DNA of 64,000 nucleotides from Telmatactis stephensoni (Eukaryota > Cnidaria > Anthozoa > Actiniaria > Isophelliidae): positions 1 through 64,000 of the forward strand of contig JALIZF010001728.1 of NCBI GenBank assembly GCA_029948255.1. The letters run 5' to 3'. Below the pieces are notes generated by a model, which ran no database searches, was not told the origin of the DNA, and was given only the letters and a program-made list of their open reading frames with translations. Positions 1 to 10,556 of this stretch are shown here, in pieces. The translations under genes and the position numbers were made by a program. Position 1 is the stretch's first letter, and each line of letters starts with the position of its first letter.

Positions 1-149
1 ATCAATCAAATCAAATCAAATCAAATCAAAAAATCAAATCAAATCAAATCAAATCAAATCAAATCAAATCAAATCAAATCAAATCAAATCAAATCAAATC
101 AAATCAAATCAAATCAAATCAAATCAAATCAAATCAAATCAAAATCACG
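1..149. repeat. (AAATC)n microsatellite
   Basis: An AAATC pentanucleotide tract of about 28 units with small interruptions near its start. It begins at the window edge, so its full length is unknown. Confidence 0.97.
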
Positions 150-579
150 TTTTTCATAGATTTAATAATTTCTACCCGCATTCCCTTTCAGGTGAGTTGG
201 CTACAAGTTTTTAGACCTTTCGTCTGACAAGTTTTTTTTGAAACTAATAAAAGTTTATACGTACCTCAATCTCTCTTATTTCCCCTTGCCACTGACATCG
301 GTCTTGTGGACACTTTATTTTGAATGACAGTATTTTTCGTTCTGCATATTTGTTTGGGAATATCTTAGAAGAGATAAAAACCGTCGTCATATCTTTTTAG
401 TCAGAACAGATTCAAAATGATCCTTATATCCAGAGAGAGCACAATTATAATGAATACGAAAACCTAACATTATGGGTTACAAACACATTTGTTCTGTGTT
501 ACTGGGTTTTAACCATTCCCTCGAGAATCAAAAGACAAAGATGCGGTAGTCACGTTTGAAGATAAAAAGATAACCTAAT

Positions 580-629
<50 letters not shown>

Positions 630-630
630 C

Positions 631-714
<84 letters not shown>

Positions 715-2348
715 GAACTGTATTTTAGTGTCATGGTATTTAGCTTGCTAGCTAATTGGGGACACTAATGATAACGTTTTGAGATCTTGAAGAGGATCGA
801 CATATCATGTTGGTCTATAATAATCAGCCACAAAACCTTTTCTGTACTATCACCTGTGCGATACCAAACATTTTGGGGTCTAGCTCCTGGACTAAATTGC
901 AAATTGGGTCCACCTATTTTGATTATACTAAACGGCTTTATGAACAAGTTTAGTTTTCGAAAGTGTTAAGGTAGTTCGGAAGCCTTAGATTTCGTCAATG
1001 TATTTCCTTTAAGATCCTGTCATTTAAAGCGGGTGATTGTTTAACAAGTCAAAACCCGAGGAAAAAAGAGGGGGTCAATGTATTGGACTCTGAGCTATAA
1101 GATGTCGTAAAAGGTGGTATTTTCAATGATTTGCGGCGATTTTTCTCGAAATGTACGTAATCCGTGTGGTCTGAAGAATGCGAACAAAATTTTTCCGAGA
1201 AAAGGACTGGACCGTCTCATAAGATAGATCTGAGGTTTATCTAGCAGGTTTTGTCGTATTTACTGTTTGATGAGTTGCAAATATGATTATAAGGGCATTC
1301 TAGAATCAAATTCCTATCCAATTAGAGTAATGAGCGCTTCGAAATCGTGTACGGAGTTGTAAAAATGTGGAAAACTTACGACAATACCATCAATGAAGTT
1401 GTGTTATTATTTTTTTATCAAAAAAGTGATAATTACCAACTTGAATAAAAAAAAAAAATACAGGGGGTCACCGTATTATTTCAAGAGTTAGAAAAGCACA
1501 AAGGAGTAAACACACCGAAATCACCCATTTTAGCGATTTTCTCGCCGGCTTTTTCGATGGATAAGATGAACTACATTTAAAAGTTCGAGGTCGAATACCT
1601 ACATTAAATAGTTTACAAGGTGTCTTGATTAAAGTTTTTCCGATATTTGGATGACAAAATATCAGTCTTCTCTACTAAAGTTAGAGTTTCTACGTTTTCA
1701 ATCGCTTGCTTACTAGTGCCCAGACTCCCCACGTTAAAACCAATATTCTTCAATAAAAGGTGCGCCGCGCTCGGATGCGCGCGGGGGATGTGCAGTAGCA
1801 AGGGTCCGGAACTACCTTAACATTGAACCAGAATCCCTGGATTATAATTTTAGACTGCTTGCGTATGAGACTGATTCCCAAAATTGTGAACAACACTGAT
1901 TGCAGGCTCAGTGCAGGCTTCAGTTAGCCCATATAAAACAGTGATTTGAAGCAATGTTTCACGAGACCTGTTCTAAGCAGTTTCGGTCCGATACGGAAAC
2001 CGGATCAATTCTGTTTACACGGGGGAATCGATCTGATAAGGGACCGCTACTGAATCAACGTGTGTTAAAGAGCAGTTCCTATGAGCTAAGCATGCGCAGA
2101 ATGCACAAAGCAGCTTTCAAACTGGCGCTGTCAGTTTTAAACAAAGCGGTCCAGCGGTCTACGTGGTGTCGATCGATGCACAACAACTGGAACATGAAGC
2201 AGGTCAAACGTACAATCCATTCGCGTGCGATCGAATGCGTTGTTTTGGAACTGAACCCGTGCAAAGTTAATAGAGCGGAATGGTTTGAAAACTCGGCAAA
2301 CATCAAAAGAGCTGACAAAGAAGCAAACATGGATGTTGAGTAAGGCCT
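150..2348. other. Gene-free stretch with one tetranucleotide tract
   Basis: No exon, transposase or RNA gene is recognised here. Positions 579-715 are an (ATAG)n tract. The open frames at 1954-2343 (+) and 2079-2516 (-) overlap each other on opposite strands, resemble no family I know and have no splice context, so I treat them as chance frames. Confidence 0.6.
579..715. repeat. (ATAG)n microsatellite
   Basis: An ATAG tetranucleotide array of roughly 34 units with one transition (GACA) near 629. It produces spurious low-complexity open frames on the minus strand. Confidence 0.97.
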
Positions 2349-2467
2349 TGACCGTGCACAATCTTTTGTTTTACCTTCATTTATTATGCTTGACTGACCT
2401 GACCCAAACGTTTTCATTGGCTGATGGTCTAATATATGTAAGAATGCTTTTGTTTTGTGCACGGTCA
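2349..2467. mobile_element. Small MITE-like element, 13-bp TIRs
   Basis: The ends form a perfect 13-bp inverted repeat (tgaccgtgcacaa at 2349-2361, complement at 2455-2467) around about 90 bp of AT-rich DNA. No clear target-site duplication is visible, so it could be an isolated inverted repeat and not a transposon. Confidence 0.4.
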
Positions 2468-2795
2468 CGGTTGGAAAAAGTGAACAAAAAGATAGAACAA
2501 TGGGTTTCCTAACCATTTCGCTCTATTAACTTTGAACCGTGTTACCATATTCTTATTATATGCCTGGTGGCGAAACCTCATGTGCTATCAGTATCAACCA
2601 GGTCATGAATGATTCTATTGAAAACTTTCCATAATGACTCAAACCAAGCAATAACTACTTTTCTTAAATGCAATTACTTAATACAGATTTTAAATGCGTT
2701 CAAAAGGCGATATCTGTAACGATAATATTGTAGGATCTCAAGAAGAAAAGAGAAGAAGGAAAATAGAAAAAAAGAATAGAAAAGAAACAACTTAC

Positions 2796-3730
2796 CTCAC
2801 GTCTAGTTAGAGGTTCTCTGTCTACTGGACATTGTGGATCCCTGTTGAGAGATGCAAAACTGAACATGTCAAAGAGGAACGAATATCCAAAGTGTCCTAT
2901 TTATTGCTCAGAACCCAGTATACGTAGTTGATCCCAGCTGATCATCGACCTTAGGGATCATTCATTTCATGATCAGTTGCTATGGGAAACTATGATTAAA
3001 TATGGAAAAGACGCTTCGTATATATTATGTTTGGTGATGACTATTTTTTAAATACCTCTAGAACAAGATTTTGTATAAATGTTGCAGAAAAGCGTAAATG
3101 TTATTCGTCTGGGAAGATCTGGGAAGTGTTGATAAATATTGTCGATGATCCTGCAGGTGACCACTTTGAAAATCATCAACACTGATTTCACTGAATATTT
3201 CAAAGGAATTGGCTGGAAAGAATAAATAGACCTTTATTGGCGATTGAGCTACCTCTATGTTTTTTTCAAATATATCCTCTTGGAGATTAAGATTATTTGA
3301 AATGACTCTTGTTTGTTCATGTTTGTTCGAAGTGAACATTCCAACTTAAGTGTCTTCTTCATCAAAGCATTTCAAACGTAGAAATTATTTCAAGAGGATT
3401 ATATTATGTTATTGAGGCAAGCAGATAAAAGTCTGGAATATGAAAGCTGGACTGCCCTTACTGCACCATAAGTACAGAACAGTTTACTCATCATATTCAA
3501 ATTCGTAGAGCGTTTCTTCTCTTCGTAAACAACAAGTGTACATATAATAATATATCTCTCTGTTACCTCTGATAGGCTCTATCCAAGCATTTTTCACAAA
3601 ATTGATGTCCACAACGAGTCTGAACAGGGTTTCTCATTGCAAGATGACAGATGATACAGATGTAATCTTCAAGTATCTCCTCAACAAATTCAAAGTCGTA
3701 TCCAGTTGGCAATACACTGTTGTCAGCCAT
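2796..3730 (-). CDS. TRAF-type RING finger protein, first two coding exons
   Basis: Exon 1 runs 3730-3567 (ATG preceded by cccca) and ends in AG|gtaaca. Exon 2 runs 2841-2796, between an acag acceptor and a GAG|gtaagt donor. Joined, they give about 70 residues: MADNSVLPTGYDF, then a C3HC3D-type RING with C-x2-C (YICIICH), C-x-H-x2-C (TRCGHQFC), C (EKC) and the closing C-P-x-D motif (QCPVDRE). The codon split by the intron (AG+G) gives Arg and keeps the RING in frame. This layout, a short leader followed at once by RING, is typical of TRAF E3 ligases in TNF-receptor/TLR signalling, which continue with TRAF zinc fingers and a MATH domain. Those parts are not visible towards position 1, so the gene runs off the window, has a very long next intron, or is a truncated copy. 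Another RING-only protein is possible. Confidence 0.72.
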
Positions 3731-3735
3731 TGGGG

Positions 3736-3810
3736 CTGTTACAAGTGTACATATATAATCAACTATATGTCTATGTCGGTTACCTGTTGTAGGCTCTATT
3801 CAAGCTCTAC
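3736..3810 (-). pseudogene. Partial duplicate of the RING exon 3' end
   Basis: Upstream of the RING-gene ATG, the minus strand repeats the end of exon 1 and its donor (AGAGCCTACAACAG followed by gtaaccg) plus the start of the intron, including the tgtacat-rich stretch seen at 3534-3560. The offset is about 205 bp. It is a local duplication without the rest of the exon. Confidence 0.5.
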
Positions 3811-4452
3811 TTACCCTGCATGACCCAGCGTGACACCCTCTTCTGATTGGCTGAAAGGGTTTTGGTGGGCAAAACATCTTTGGCCATTCTTGAACCCTAT
3901 GTCTAGCCTGCTTCTAAGTCATCTTCTGCTCGCATAGTTTGGATAGTTTTGAAAATATTTGTATAGCAGTTATCTGCTATTTATCAGAGTATCCACAACA
4001 CAAGGCTACAAAAAGGTTTCTAATACAAGATTAAAGCTGATTTTACACGAGACGATTTGCAACAACGATTTTCGTGCAACGCCTTGTCAAATTCGTCGTT
4101 TTGCGTTGGAAGTTTTTGATCAAATAAAAAACTCGCAATGCTATCGAAGCCAAAATTGCGCCTATAATCGTTTGGTGTGGTTTGTTAGAAGCTTAGAAGT
4201 TAGGTTAGAAGGCGAAAATTTTACGGGCAACGGATTTGCACGAAAATAGTAGTTAAAGATAATGGCAAAGAAAGGATTGGTTAGTATTATTTGGCATAAC
4301 GCCGCCACTGTGCACTTCGTTACCAAAAGGAAGACACAAGAAAATAAGTTAAAAGGGCATCAATAGAGCTATCTGACGTGAAAGTAGGGGCACAGACTGA
4401 AAAGATCAACACTGAAAAGTACTGTCTACCTCTTCCAGATAAACAAGGACAG
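3811..4452. other. No recognisable gene
   Basis: AT-rich sequence. The frame at 3959-4249 (+) has no recognisable domain and no splice or promoter context. Confidence 0.5.
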
Positions 4453-4590
4453 ATCAGGCTAATAACAAGGTATATGGGATCAGGGATAACAGATATTTTT
4501 GGGCTTTGGGATCAGATTTTGCGCCTTGGGATCGGAATCAAAGTATTAGAGATCGGAATCGCGGCCTTTTCTTCACGGATCAGCTGTCAT
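4453..4590 (+). mobile_element. Single-ended remnant of the CAGGCT MITE family
   Basis: CAGGCTAATAACAAGG followed by TATATGGGATCAGGG matches the terminal repeat of the complete element at 5970-6227. It is followed by degenerate GGGATCAG repeats. No matching opposite end lies nearby, apart from the ends of the complete copy. Confidence 0.55.
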
Positions 4591-4674
4591 CTGCTGTCTG
4601 TATGATAAATTATGATATTAAGACAAATATACTGTAATTTAGATGCTTTGCAGAACGTCGGTGTTATAAACTGT

Positions 4675-5035
4675 CGAGCGGCTCGCGCTTCGCGCTCGGA
4701 TAGGCTTGAATACACCATAGGCTAATTCATCTTGTTATTTTAAACTTTCTCGAGTAATGCTCATCCACTGCAAGAGCATTCCATGTCCATAGTAAAGTAG
4801 TCTTTGTGATTATCTACATTTCAATTTTTACTGAGCGGCTCGCGCTTCGCGCTTGTATATTAAATTAACAGAAATGAATAACTCCGCAGGCTAATCATCT
4901 TGCCAGGAAAGTCTCTCTTGAGTAATGCCCACATGCGCATGCACTACAACAGCAGCCAGTGTCCATGGGAAAGTAGTTGTTGTGATCATCTTTAGCTCAA
5001 TTTGTCTGAGCAGCTCACGCTCCGCGCTTGCAACT
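4675..5035. repeat. Three diverged repeats of about 160-175 bp with GC-rich hairpin starts
   Basis: The motif GCGGCTCGCGCTTCGCGCT, a self-complementary GC-rich hairpin, occurs near 4677 and 4832 and in decayed form near 5009. Each copy is followed by related sequence containing CAGGCTAAT-like and GAGTAATGC segments. It is a short tandem array of a dispersed repeat. Confidence 0.6.
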
Positions 5036-5284
5036 ACAGATCGTTATTACATTTTCTGCTTTACAATACTTTGTAAGATAATTACATTTTTCTCAGGGTG
5101 GGTGGTTGCGTACGCCAAAACGCAAACAAACCTCTGTATAATAATAATAATCAACTTTATTTCACGAGGGTAACACGTGACAGTAAACTGATAAACTTGT
5201 GGCCCTCAATAATTAATAGAAATAAATATATAATAAATTAAAACATGCTAATAACATTAAAATTATAAAAATATAAATGTATGG

Positions 5285-5960
5285 TGCTGTAATTTTTGTA
5301 GTTACCTTGTTAAAAAAATATCGAACAAGCTCATGACACAAGGAAAAATCATCGTGCAAGGTTAAAATAAAAATAAGTATCGTGCAAGAAAAATTCCTGC
5401 AAACCCCATCAATTATCTAATGGTCCGTCCCTAAATTAACATGGATTCTATCTACAACTCTCGATGGGTGGTTGCGAGTACCAGCTGAAAAAATTTTAAC
5501 TAGAGATCAAATTGCACTTATAAACCTACACCAAGATAAAGCAAAGCTGGAACTTTGTTAAAATTTCTCTTCTCTGTTATTTCAAGGCTACTGTACTGTA
5601 AAAAATCCGACATTTCAAAAGCGTGATCACTTATTTTAGATGGGATCAGGGATCAGAATTTCCAGCATTTGGGGATCAGGCATCAAATATACGTACATGA
5701 CAGATCGTAGAACTTGAAGTTTACGGAATTCATAAGATCACTTCCGACATCAAAAACATCAGCATTGATGGAGTCGCTGAATTGCTCAACGTTCCAAGAA
5801 ACGAAATTGCTCGCCCTGCTGGAGCTATCGACGTCTTAATTCATCTCGTGAAGGAAAAATAAGCTCAGGTTACTTACTGTAGAATCAGTTTGGACGATAA
5901 GTAGATGGTTAGCTGATGGTGTTCCCTGCATAAATAAAGCTCTAATTATTATCATTATTA
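5285..5960 (+). mobile_element. Interspersed repeat R5 (copy A) with a BEL/Pao protease-like segment
   Basis: This segment is closely similar, in the same orientation, to 38509-39200. Both begin with gtagttaccttgtta, pass through GGGATCAGG repeats and end at an (ATT)-rich tail after ataaagct. Positions 5705-5865 translate to a piece resembling the BEL/Pao aspartic-protease region (VYGIHKITSDI, then a PAGAIDVLIHLVKE-like stretch). Copy A has an early stop (AAATAA). It is a decayed repeat that carries retroelement-derived coding sequence and is not an active element. Confidence 0.6.
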
Positions 5961-5969
5961 TGAACACAT

Positions 5970-6227
5970 CAGGCTCGTAACATGGTATATTAATTTCGTC
6001 TCACTGATCCCGGGTTTTTACGGAAATTTTGATTCCTGAGCCCATATTTTTAGAAAGTTTTGATCCCCGATCCTTGGTGCAAAAAACTGAGCTGATCCCT
6101 GATCCTGACCCAATGTCCCTGATCCTCGATCCCACCCATTTGATTCCTGAGCCCTGGCCTCTGATCCCTCATCCTGGCCATAATTTGGAGCTTGATCCCT
6201 GATCCCATATACCATGTTACGAGCCTG
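5970..6227. mobile_element. MITE, 258 bp, 21-bp perfect TIRs, 6-bp TSD
   Basis: It begins CAGGCTCGTAACATGGTATA and ends with its exact complement. The flanks acacat (5964-5969) and acacat (6228-6233) form a 6-bp target-site duplication. The interior is made of diverged TGATCCC units, which explains the spurious minus-strand frames. There is no coding capacity. Confidence 0.88.
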
Positions 6228-6233
6228 ACACAT

Positions 6234-6814
6234 CCTTTGATCCAGGAGAATACATCATTCTGCCTTAAATGTAATTGACGCAATCGCTATCTGAACGTAA
6301 CGACACGCACCAGATGATAGACAGAGAACAGAGAACCTATCGATGATGCTGCCGATGTAGATGTTACCATTACATGAAAATTTTAGTACTTAATTCTAAC
6401 ATATTGCAGACCTCAAATATTGTAATATTCTCCGTAATTGTGTCACGAAGCTCTTTAGAGAAGAGGGAAGTGTTTCATTGAGAAATGAAGTTTTAGAAAT
6501 GTGTGTAATATGTGTGTAAAGACACTGATCACGATGACGTCACAGTGCTTGATTAATTAAGATCCAATTAACAGCATCGTTGGTTGCGGACCGTACACGA
6601 GCCACTGGGTAAATAAGCGTTTATCGTTTCACTTTCCTTTTGTATATCAAAATCCCCACAATTCATGTATTTGTTAGGTAGGAACGCACTTCTCCTTGTG
6701 TACCCAGTCGAGTAGTCAATAATAACAGGACGAACGAGGATGTTTGACGCAGTGGTCATTAATAATTAACCGTAGCCAACGAAACAGCGATGAGGACGTG
6801 TTTTAATCGTTGAT
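6234..6814. other. No recognisable gene
   Basis: Unique-looking AT-rich DNA between the MITE and the left arm of the inverted duplication. Confidence 0.5.
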
Positions 6815-7150
6815 TTTATTAAACTAAAGGCAGCGCATAGCCAGCCTACGACTTTGGTATCATGTTTCTATAAGTATTAGAAATACGTACAACACCAGAA
6901 ACATAAGTCAGCACACGATGCAATTACAATTAAAAGATCAGATACAGTTCATTGAAGAAACTAGCACCAGTCAAAGCATAGTTCTCGTTATAGTATCTCA
7001 GTGTTTCTAAATGGTGTTACTGGGATTTCTTTGTTGTTGTTGTTGTTGTTGTGGTGGTGGTGGTGGTTTTGAATAAGAGTTTTGCAGTTATACTGAAATG
7101 AACTTATATTCGAATGAAAACAAGACATTAGTTTGTTTTTAAAATGCAGT

Positions 7151-7156
7151 TTATTT
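7151..7156 (-). terminator. Polyadenylation signal AATAAA of the Arg-rich peptide gene
   Basis: AATAAA on the minus strand, about 190 bp after the stop codon, in the context tagctagAAATAAAC. The same context occurs downstream of the paralogue at 30986. Confidence 0.7.
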
Positions 7157-7341
7157 CTAGCTAAAATTACAGTTTAGTGTGCGATCTTGATAATGGACTT
7201 TAAAAGATTCAACATTTACTTAGGGACAAATTGCTGATCACCATTTTTTTATGTTAGCAGTAGTTAAATGACTTGTTAAGATTTTTCCTTGCATCTTCAT
7301 CGTCAATTTCCTTGCATCTTCATCGTCGATTCATCGTTGAT

Positions 7342-8593
7342 TTAGCCCCATCTGCGACGCCTAAAGCGACACCAACGAACGCAATACCTTCTGCAGCGTC
7401 GACATTGTCGCCAGTAGCATCTGCCCCAACGACATCTCCTGCACCAGTAATAGTAGCAATAATGACGGGAGCGGCAGCAACGACGTCTCCTATTCACAAC
7501 TGAAATAATTATATGAATATCACATATAATTACGTTAAGTTAAAAATACGAGTGCGCATTGCTGGGTCTTCTGGATACATGTAGGGGACTTCGTGTCCTG
7601 TTGTAAGGTGATATTAACAGGGCATCTAAAAAGCTCATATCCCTGGTTTTAATGTAACAGGTTTTTATTAACTGGAACTGAACTATCCCAATTCTTAGGA
7701 ATTCTTCGTTGTGTTTACTATTTATGTGAGGAATTTCGATTTCAGCAGCCTTCGAAACCTTCTTTGCTTATATTTAAATATAACATCATTTAACCACAGT
7801 ATCAAATACGATAACTATGCATGCTTGATTTATAAAACACTCATGATCAAATATTTGTGTGTTTTCTTTTGCAGGCATTCCAGTCTGACTGTAGATCTTT
7901 GAGCTTGTAATTGATATAGTTTGCATTTGATATATTTTGAAAATGAATGAACAGAAAGCTCATGAAAATTAAAACTGCATGATAATTGTGAACAAAATGA
8001 TGGTACTCGAAAACGCACATATTTGAAAAGAGCCCTTTTTGAGATTAAAATGCAGTGAGTACCGTCTAACTTCTCCAGGCCCGAAAACTAACAATTTGAG
8101 GAAAATTCGTACTTTTCCACTAGCCAAAATATGATAATGAAAAATGCACCCTGCATAAGCGACAAAAACACCAAAATGAATGTAGAGATTTACCTGAAGC
8201 TGGATCATGAAGTCCAGTCTTTGCTTCTTCGGTGTCAGGATCGTCTAGAAGTGAATAAAACAAGTAGAATAAATTGTCATTTCTGAGGTGAATGTCCACT
8301 TCTTTATCAAAAGCATGTTCTTCAACTTCTTTTACCTTCTTGATCATCTTGTGCTTCTTCATCCTCTTCTGTGGACGTACAGAAATTACCCCGAAATTAG
8401 CACTGAATTTAAACCATTAGCTTTGCATCTGTTCTCAAAAATGTAAATGTTCGAAAAGTTTCCTACCAGGATTATCTTCTACTTCTTCAACTTCAGTCAC
8501 TTTTTGTTCAGGATGGTCATTCTGCTCTGTAGGGGCAGAAACCACCAAGGCAATAAAACCGACGAAAAACAGGAGAGACAGTAAGAACTTCAT
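7342..8593 (-). CDS. Secreted Arg/Cys-rich prepropeptide, AMP- or toxin-like (122 aa, 4 exons)
   Basis: Exons are 8593-8467, 8368-8336, 8244-8194 and 7499-7342. All introns are GT-AG and phase 1. Residues 1-20 are a signal peptide (MKFLLSLLFFVGF... VVSA) with probable cleavage before PT. Residues 21-70 are a pro-region with about 22 Asp/Glu and no Cys. The last exon encodes an R-R-R-R run and a 49-residue peptide with 21 Arg, several aromatic residues and ten Cys spaced CC-x5-C-x4-C-x2-C-x4-C-x4-C-x2-C-x3-C-x3-C. It ends in RFRRRRWG before the stop, and the final Gly could give an amidated Trp. An acidic pro-piece ahead of a cationic Cys-rich peptide is the usual layout of antimicrobial or venom precursors; activity is inferred. 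Compared with the 29.8-kb paralogue, the Lys-Arg site has become Asn-Arg and six residues are inserted near the C-terminus. I do not recognise the family. Confidence 0.88.
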
Positions 8594-8649
8594 GATTGAA
8601 TCAAACTAATACAGCCAATTCAACTGATTTCATGCAGGTACGGGCGCTC

Positions 8650-8700
8650 CTTCTTTTAAAGCATTCTAATTGAATTATTCATATTCATTTTTCCTTGCCA
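8650..8700 (-). promoter_or_regulatory. Proximal promoter with TATA-like TTTAAAAG
   Basis: About 60-70 bp upstream of the ATG, the minus strand reads AATTCAATTAGAATG and then CTTTTAAAAGAAGG-like sequence, followed by the shared GAGCGCCCGTAC block. The 29.8-kb paralogue keeps the AATTCAATTAGAATG and GCGCCCGTAC blocks but reads GGTTTAGAGA in place of TTTAAAAG. A TATA role is inference. Confidence 0.4.
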
Positions 8701-8751
8701 AAAATAATTCGATAGATAGATGTCGTTTAAAGTAGTAAAAAACGTTATCAT

Positions 8752-8792
8752 GCCTCAAGTACTTCCTAAGTACTCTCAAGTACCCTCAACTA
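8752..8792 (-). promoter_or_regulatory. Triple AGTACTT motif cluster, upstream of peptide gene
   Basis: On the minus strand, three GTACTT cores lie about 10-11 bp apart (GGTACTTGAG, AGTACTTAGG, AGTACTTGAGG), about 165-195 bp before the ATG. The paralogue has the same cluster at 29563-29602, and a decayed version lies at 10022-10065. Helical spacing and conservation suggest a shared cis-element. The binding factor is unknown. Confidence 0.45.
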
Positions 8793-8870
8793 ATATCTTA
8801 TTTGAATGTAATTGCAGAAAATTGACTTCAGACAAGGATTTTTGGTTAGACGTGCCTATTCAAATTCTGG

Positions 8871-9245
8871 ATATAAGGAAAGATTGAGCAAAAAATCGTC
8901 TTTATGATTTGTATATATTTTACTACAGACTGAAACACGAACCAAAACTGATTTTCCATCAGTAAGTGTGCGATATGAGTGTCTTCAAAAACACTTGTGG
9001 CGCAGTGGCGTGATAATACAAAAACACTCGAAATTCTTGGCATTACCATGCAGTGACGTAACCGCGTACTGTTTTCTTGTTTTCACATATGAAAACTGCT
9101 CTATGCCTTTAATAAGGCGATAATTTGCACAATTAGCTGCTATTTCCCTTTGAATGTCCAGTTATCTAAAGTTAAATACTTTTAGTTCGTACTTAGCTAT
9201 TAGGGCGGGTTCCTGGCTTTCATGTGCTGCGCCCCAAGGATGACA
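8871..9245. other. No recognisable gene
   Basis: AT-rich spacer between the peptide gene's upstream region and the minisatellite. Confidence 0.5.
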
Positions 9246-9772
9246 CATAGATACATATTAAAAATCATTGAAAACATAAATACATATTAAAAATCATTGA
9301 AAACATAAATACATATTAAAAATCATTGAAAACATAGATACATATTAAAAATCGACATTGAAAACATAGATACATATTAAAAATCATTGAAAACATAGAT
9401 ACATATTAAAAATCATTGAAAACATAGATACATATTAAAAATCGACATTGAAAACATAGATACATATTAAAAATCATTGAAAGCATAGATACATATTAAA
9501 AATCATTGAAAACATAGATACATATTAAAAATCATTGAAAACATAAATACATATTAAAAATCATTGAAAACATAGATACATATTAAAAATCATTGAAAAC
9601 ATAGATACATATTAAAAATCATTGAAAACATAGATACATATTAAAAATCATTGAAAACATAGATACATATTAAAAATCATTGAAAACATAGATACATATT
9701 AAAAATCATTGAAAACATAGATACATATTAAAAATCATTGAAAACATAGATACATATTAAAAATCATTGAAA
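9246..9772. repeat. 29-bp minisatellite, 18 copies
   Basis: The unit is catagatacatatt, then aaaaatcattgaaaa, and the core tacatattaaaaatc can be counted 18 times. Two units carry a 3-bp insertion (atcgacattg), and some have cataaatac in place of catagatac. The near-uniform units suggest recent expansion. Confidence 0.95.
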
Positions 9773-9935
9773 ACTTTGCGTTGATGGCTTACGTCTAGCC
9801 GTGATATCTTTGGTGCAATGCACATGAAGTTCTAGTCGTTTTGAGAAACAATACATTTAACTAATAAAAACCTAATAAAAATCAGTATTATCATAAAAAT
9901 ACAATTTTAGTCATTTAGTTTAGTCAGTTAATTAT

Positions 9936-10140
9936 CAATTTTTCCTGCAGGTCCAAAAATAATTCGATAAATAAATGTCGTTTAAAGTGGTTTTGTTAGA
10001 AAAAAGAAAAAATATATATAGTCCTTCAAGTATTTCTTAAGTAAGTTCTCATGTACCCTCAACTAAATGTCGTATTTGAATGTAATAATTGCCGAGAAAA
10101 ATGACATCCGACAAGGATTTCTGGTTAGATGCGCCTATTG
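9936..10140 (-). repeat. Third, gene-less copy of the peptide-gene upstream region
   Basis: This stretch aligns in the same orientation with 8690-8860. Shared blocks are aaaataattcgata, atgtcgtttaaagt, the AGTACTT-like cluster, taccctcaacta and acaaggattt followed by ctggttaga. The minisatellite lies between the two copies. No peptide exons follow it, so it is a promoter-side tandem duplicate or the stub of a lost third gene. Confidence 0.7.
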
Positions 10141-10556
10141 ACGTAGATCTTATGACTCTTTTATTAACGAGACACTTGAAAACATACACCGTAAATTGAT
10201 CGGAAATCAGTTTCAGCTTCGAAACTTCTCAGGTGTCCGGCGCTTTCATCAATATACGATATTGTCTACGTGTTACATATTCCTATCTAAAACCAAAATT
10301 GTATCAAAAGATGTTTAGTATACAGATTTTTAAAAGTTTCCAATCTGTGTAATCTTTTGCTTAACAGCTTATGTCTTTTGTTGGTTGGTTCTACTGCATG
10401 AGCCAACTAGACGCACACGTGCGTTCACTCGTGCCTATGCCTGGAGCCCTTTTTAAGAGAGGCTCCAATGACCGGCTCCGTTCGTACTCTTCCCCTAGCC
10501 GTTTCACGCATTCTTCACCATTCCGGGAAATAGCTAACCGTAACAAATGACCTTTT

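Larger units (their letters stand above)
6815..8870 (-). repeat. Left arm of inverted segmental duplication
   Basis: The minus strand aligns to the plus strand of about 29520-31330. Similarity covers the upstream region, all four exons, introns, polyadenylation signal, a CAA/GTT repeat tract and about 250 bp of 3' flank. The aligned stretch includes AGTCGTAG followed by CTGG near the outer end. Arm length is about 2 kb and the intervening DNA about 20.6 kb. Confidence 0.88.

Noticed and set aside
528..734. Open frame of repeated Ile-Tyr-Leu-Ser on the minus strand
   Set aside because: It is a translation of the (ATAG)n microsatellite. There is no unique coding sequence.
1954..2516. 129-codon plus and 145-codon minus frames
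   Set aside because: Mutually antisense, with no family resemblance, no intron signals and an adjoining short inverted repeat. I could not support either as a gene.
7273..7503. Ala/Thr/Pro-rich frame on the plus strand
   Set aside because: It is the antisense shadow of the last exon of the Arg-rich peptide gene.
9246..9772. CRISPR array
   Set aside because: Direct repeats are contiguous with no spacers, the DNA is eukaryotic and no cas genes are present. It is a minisatellite.
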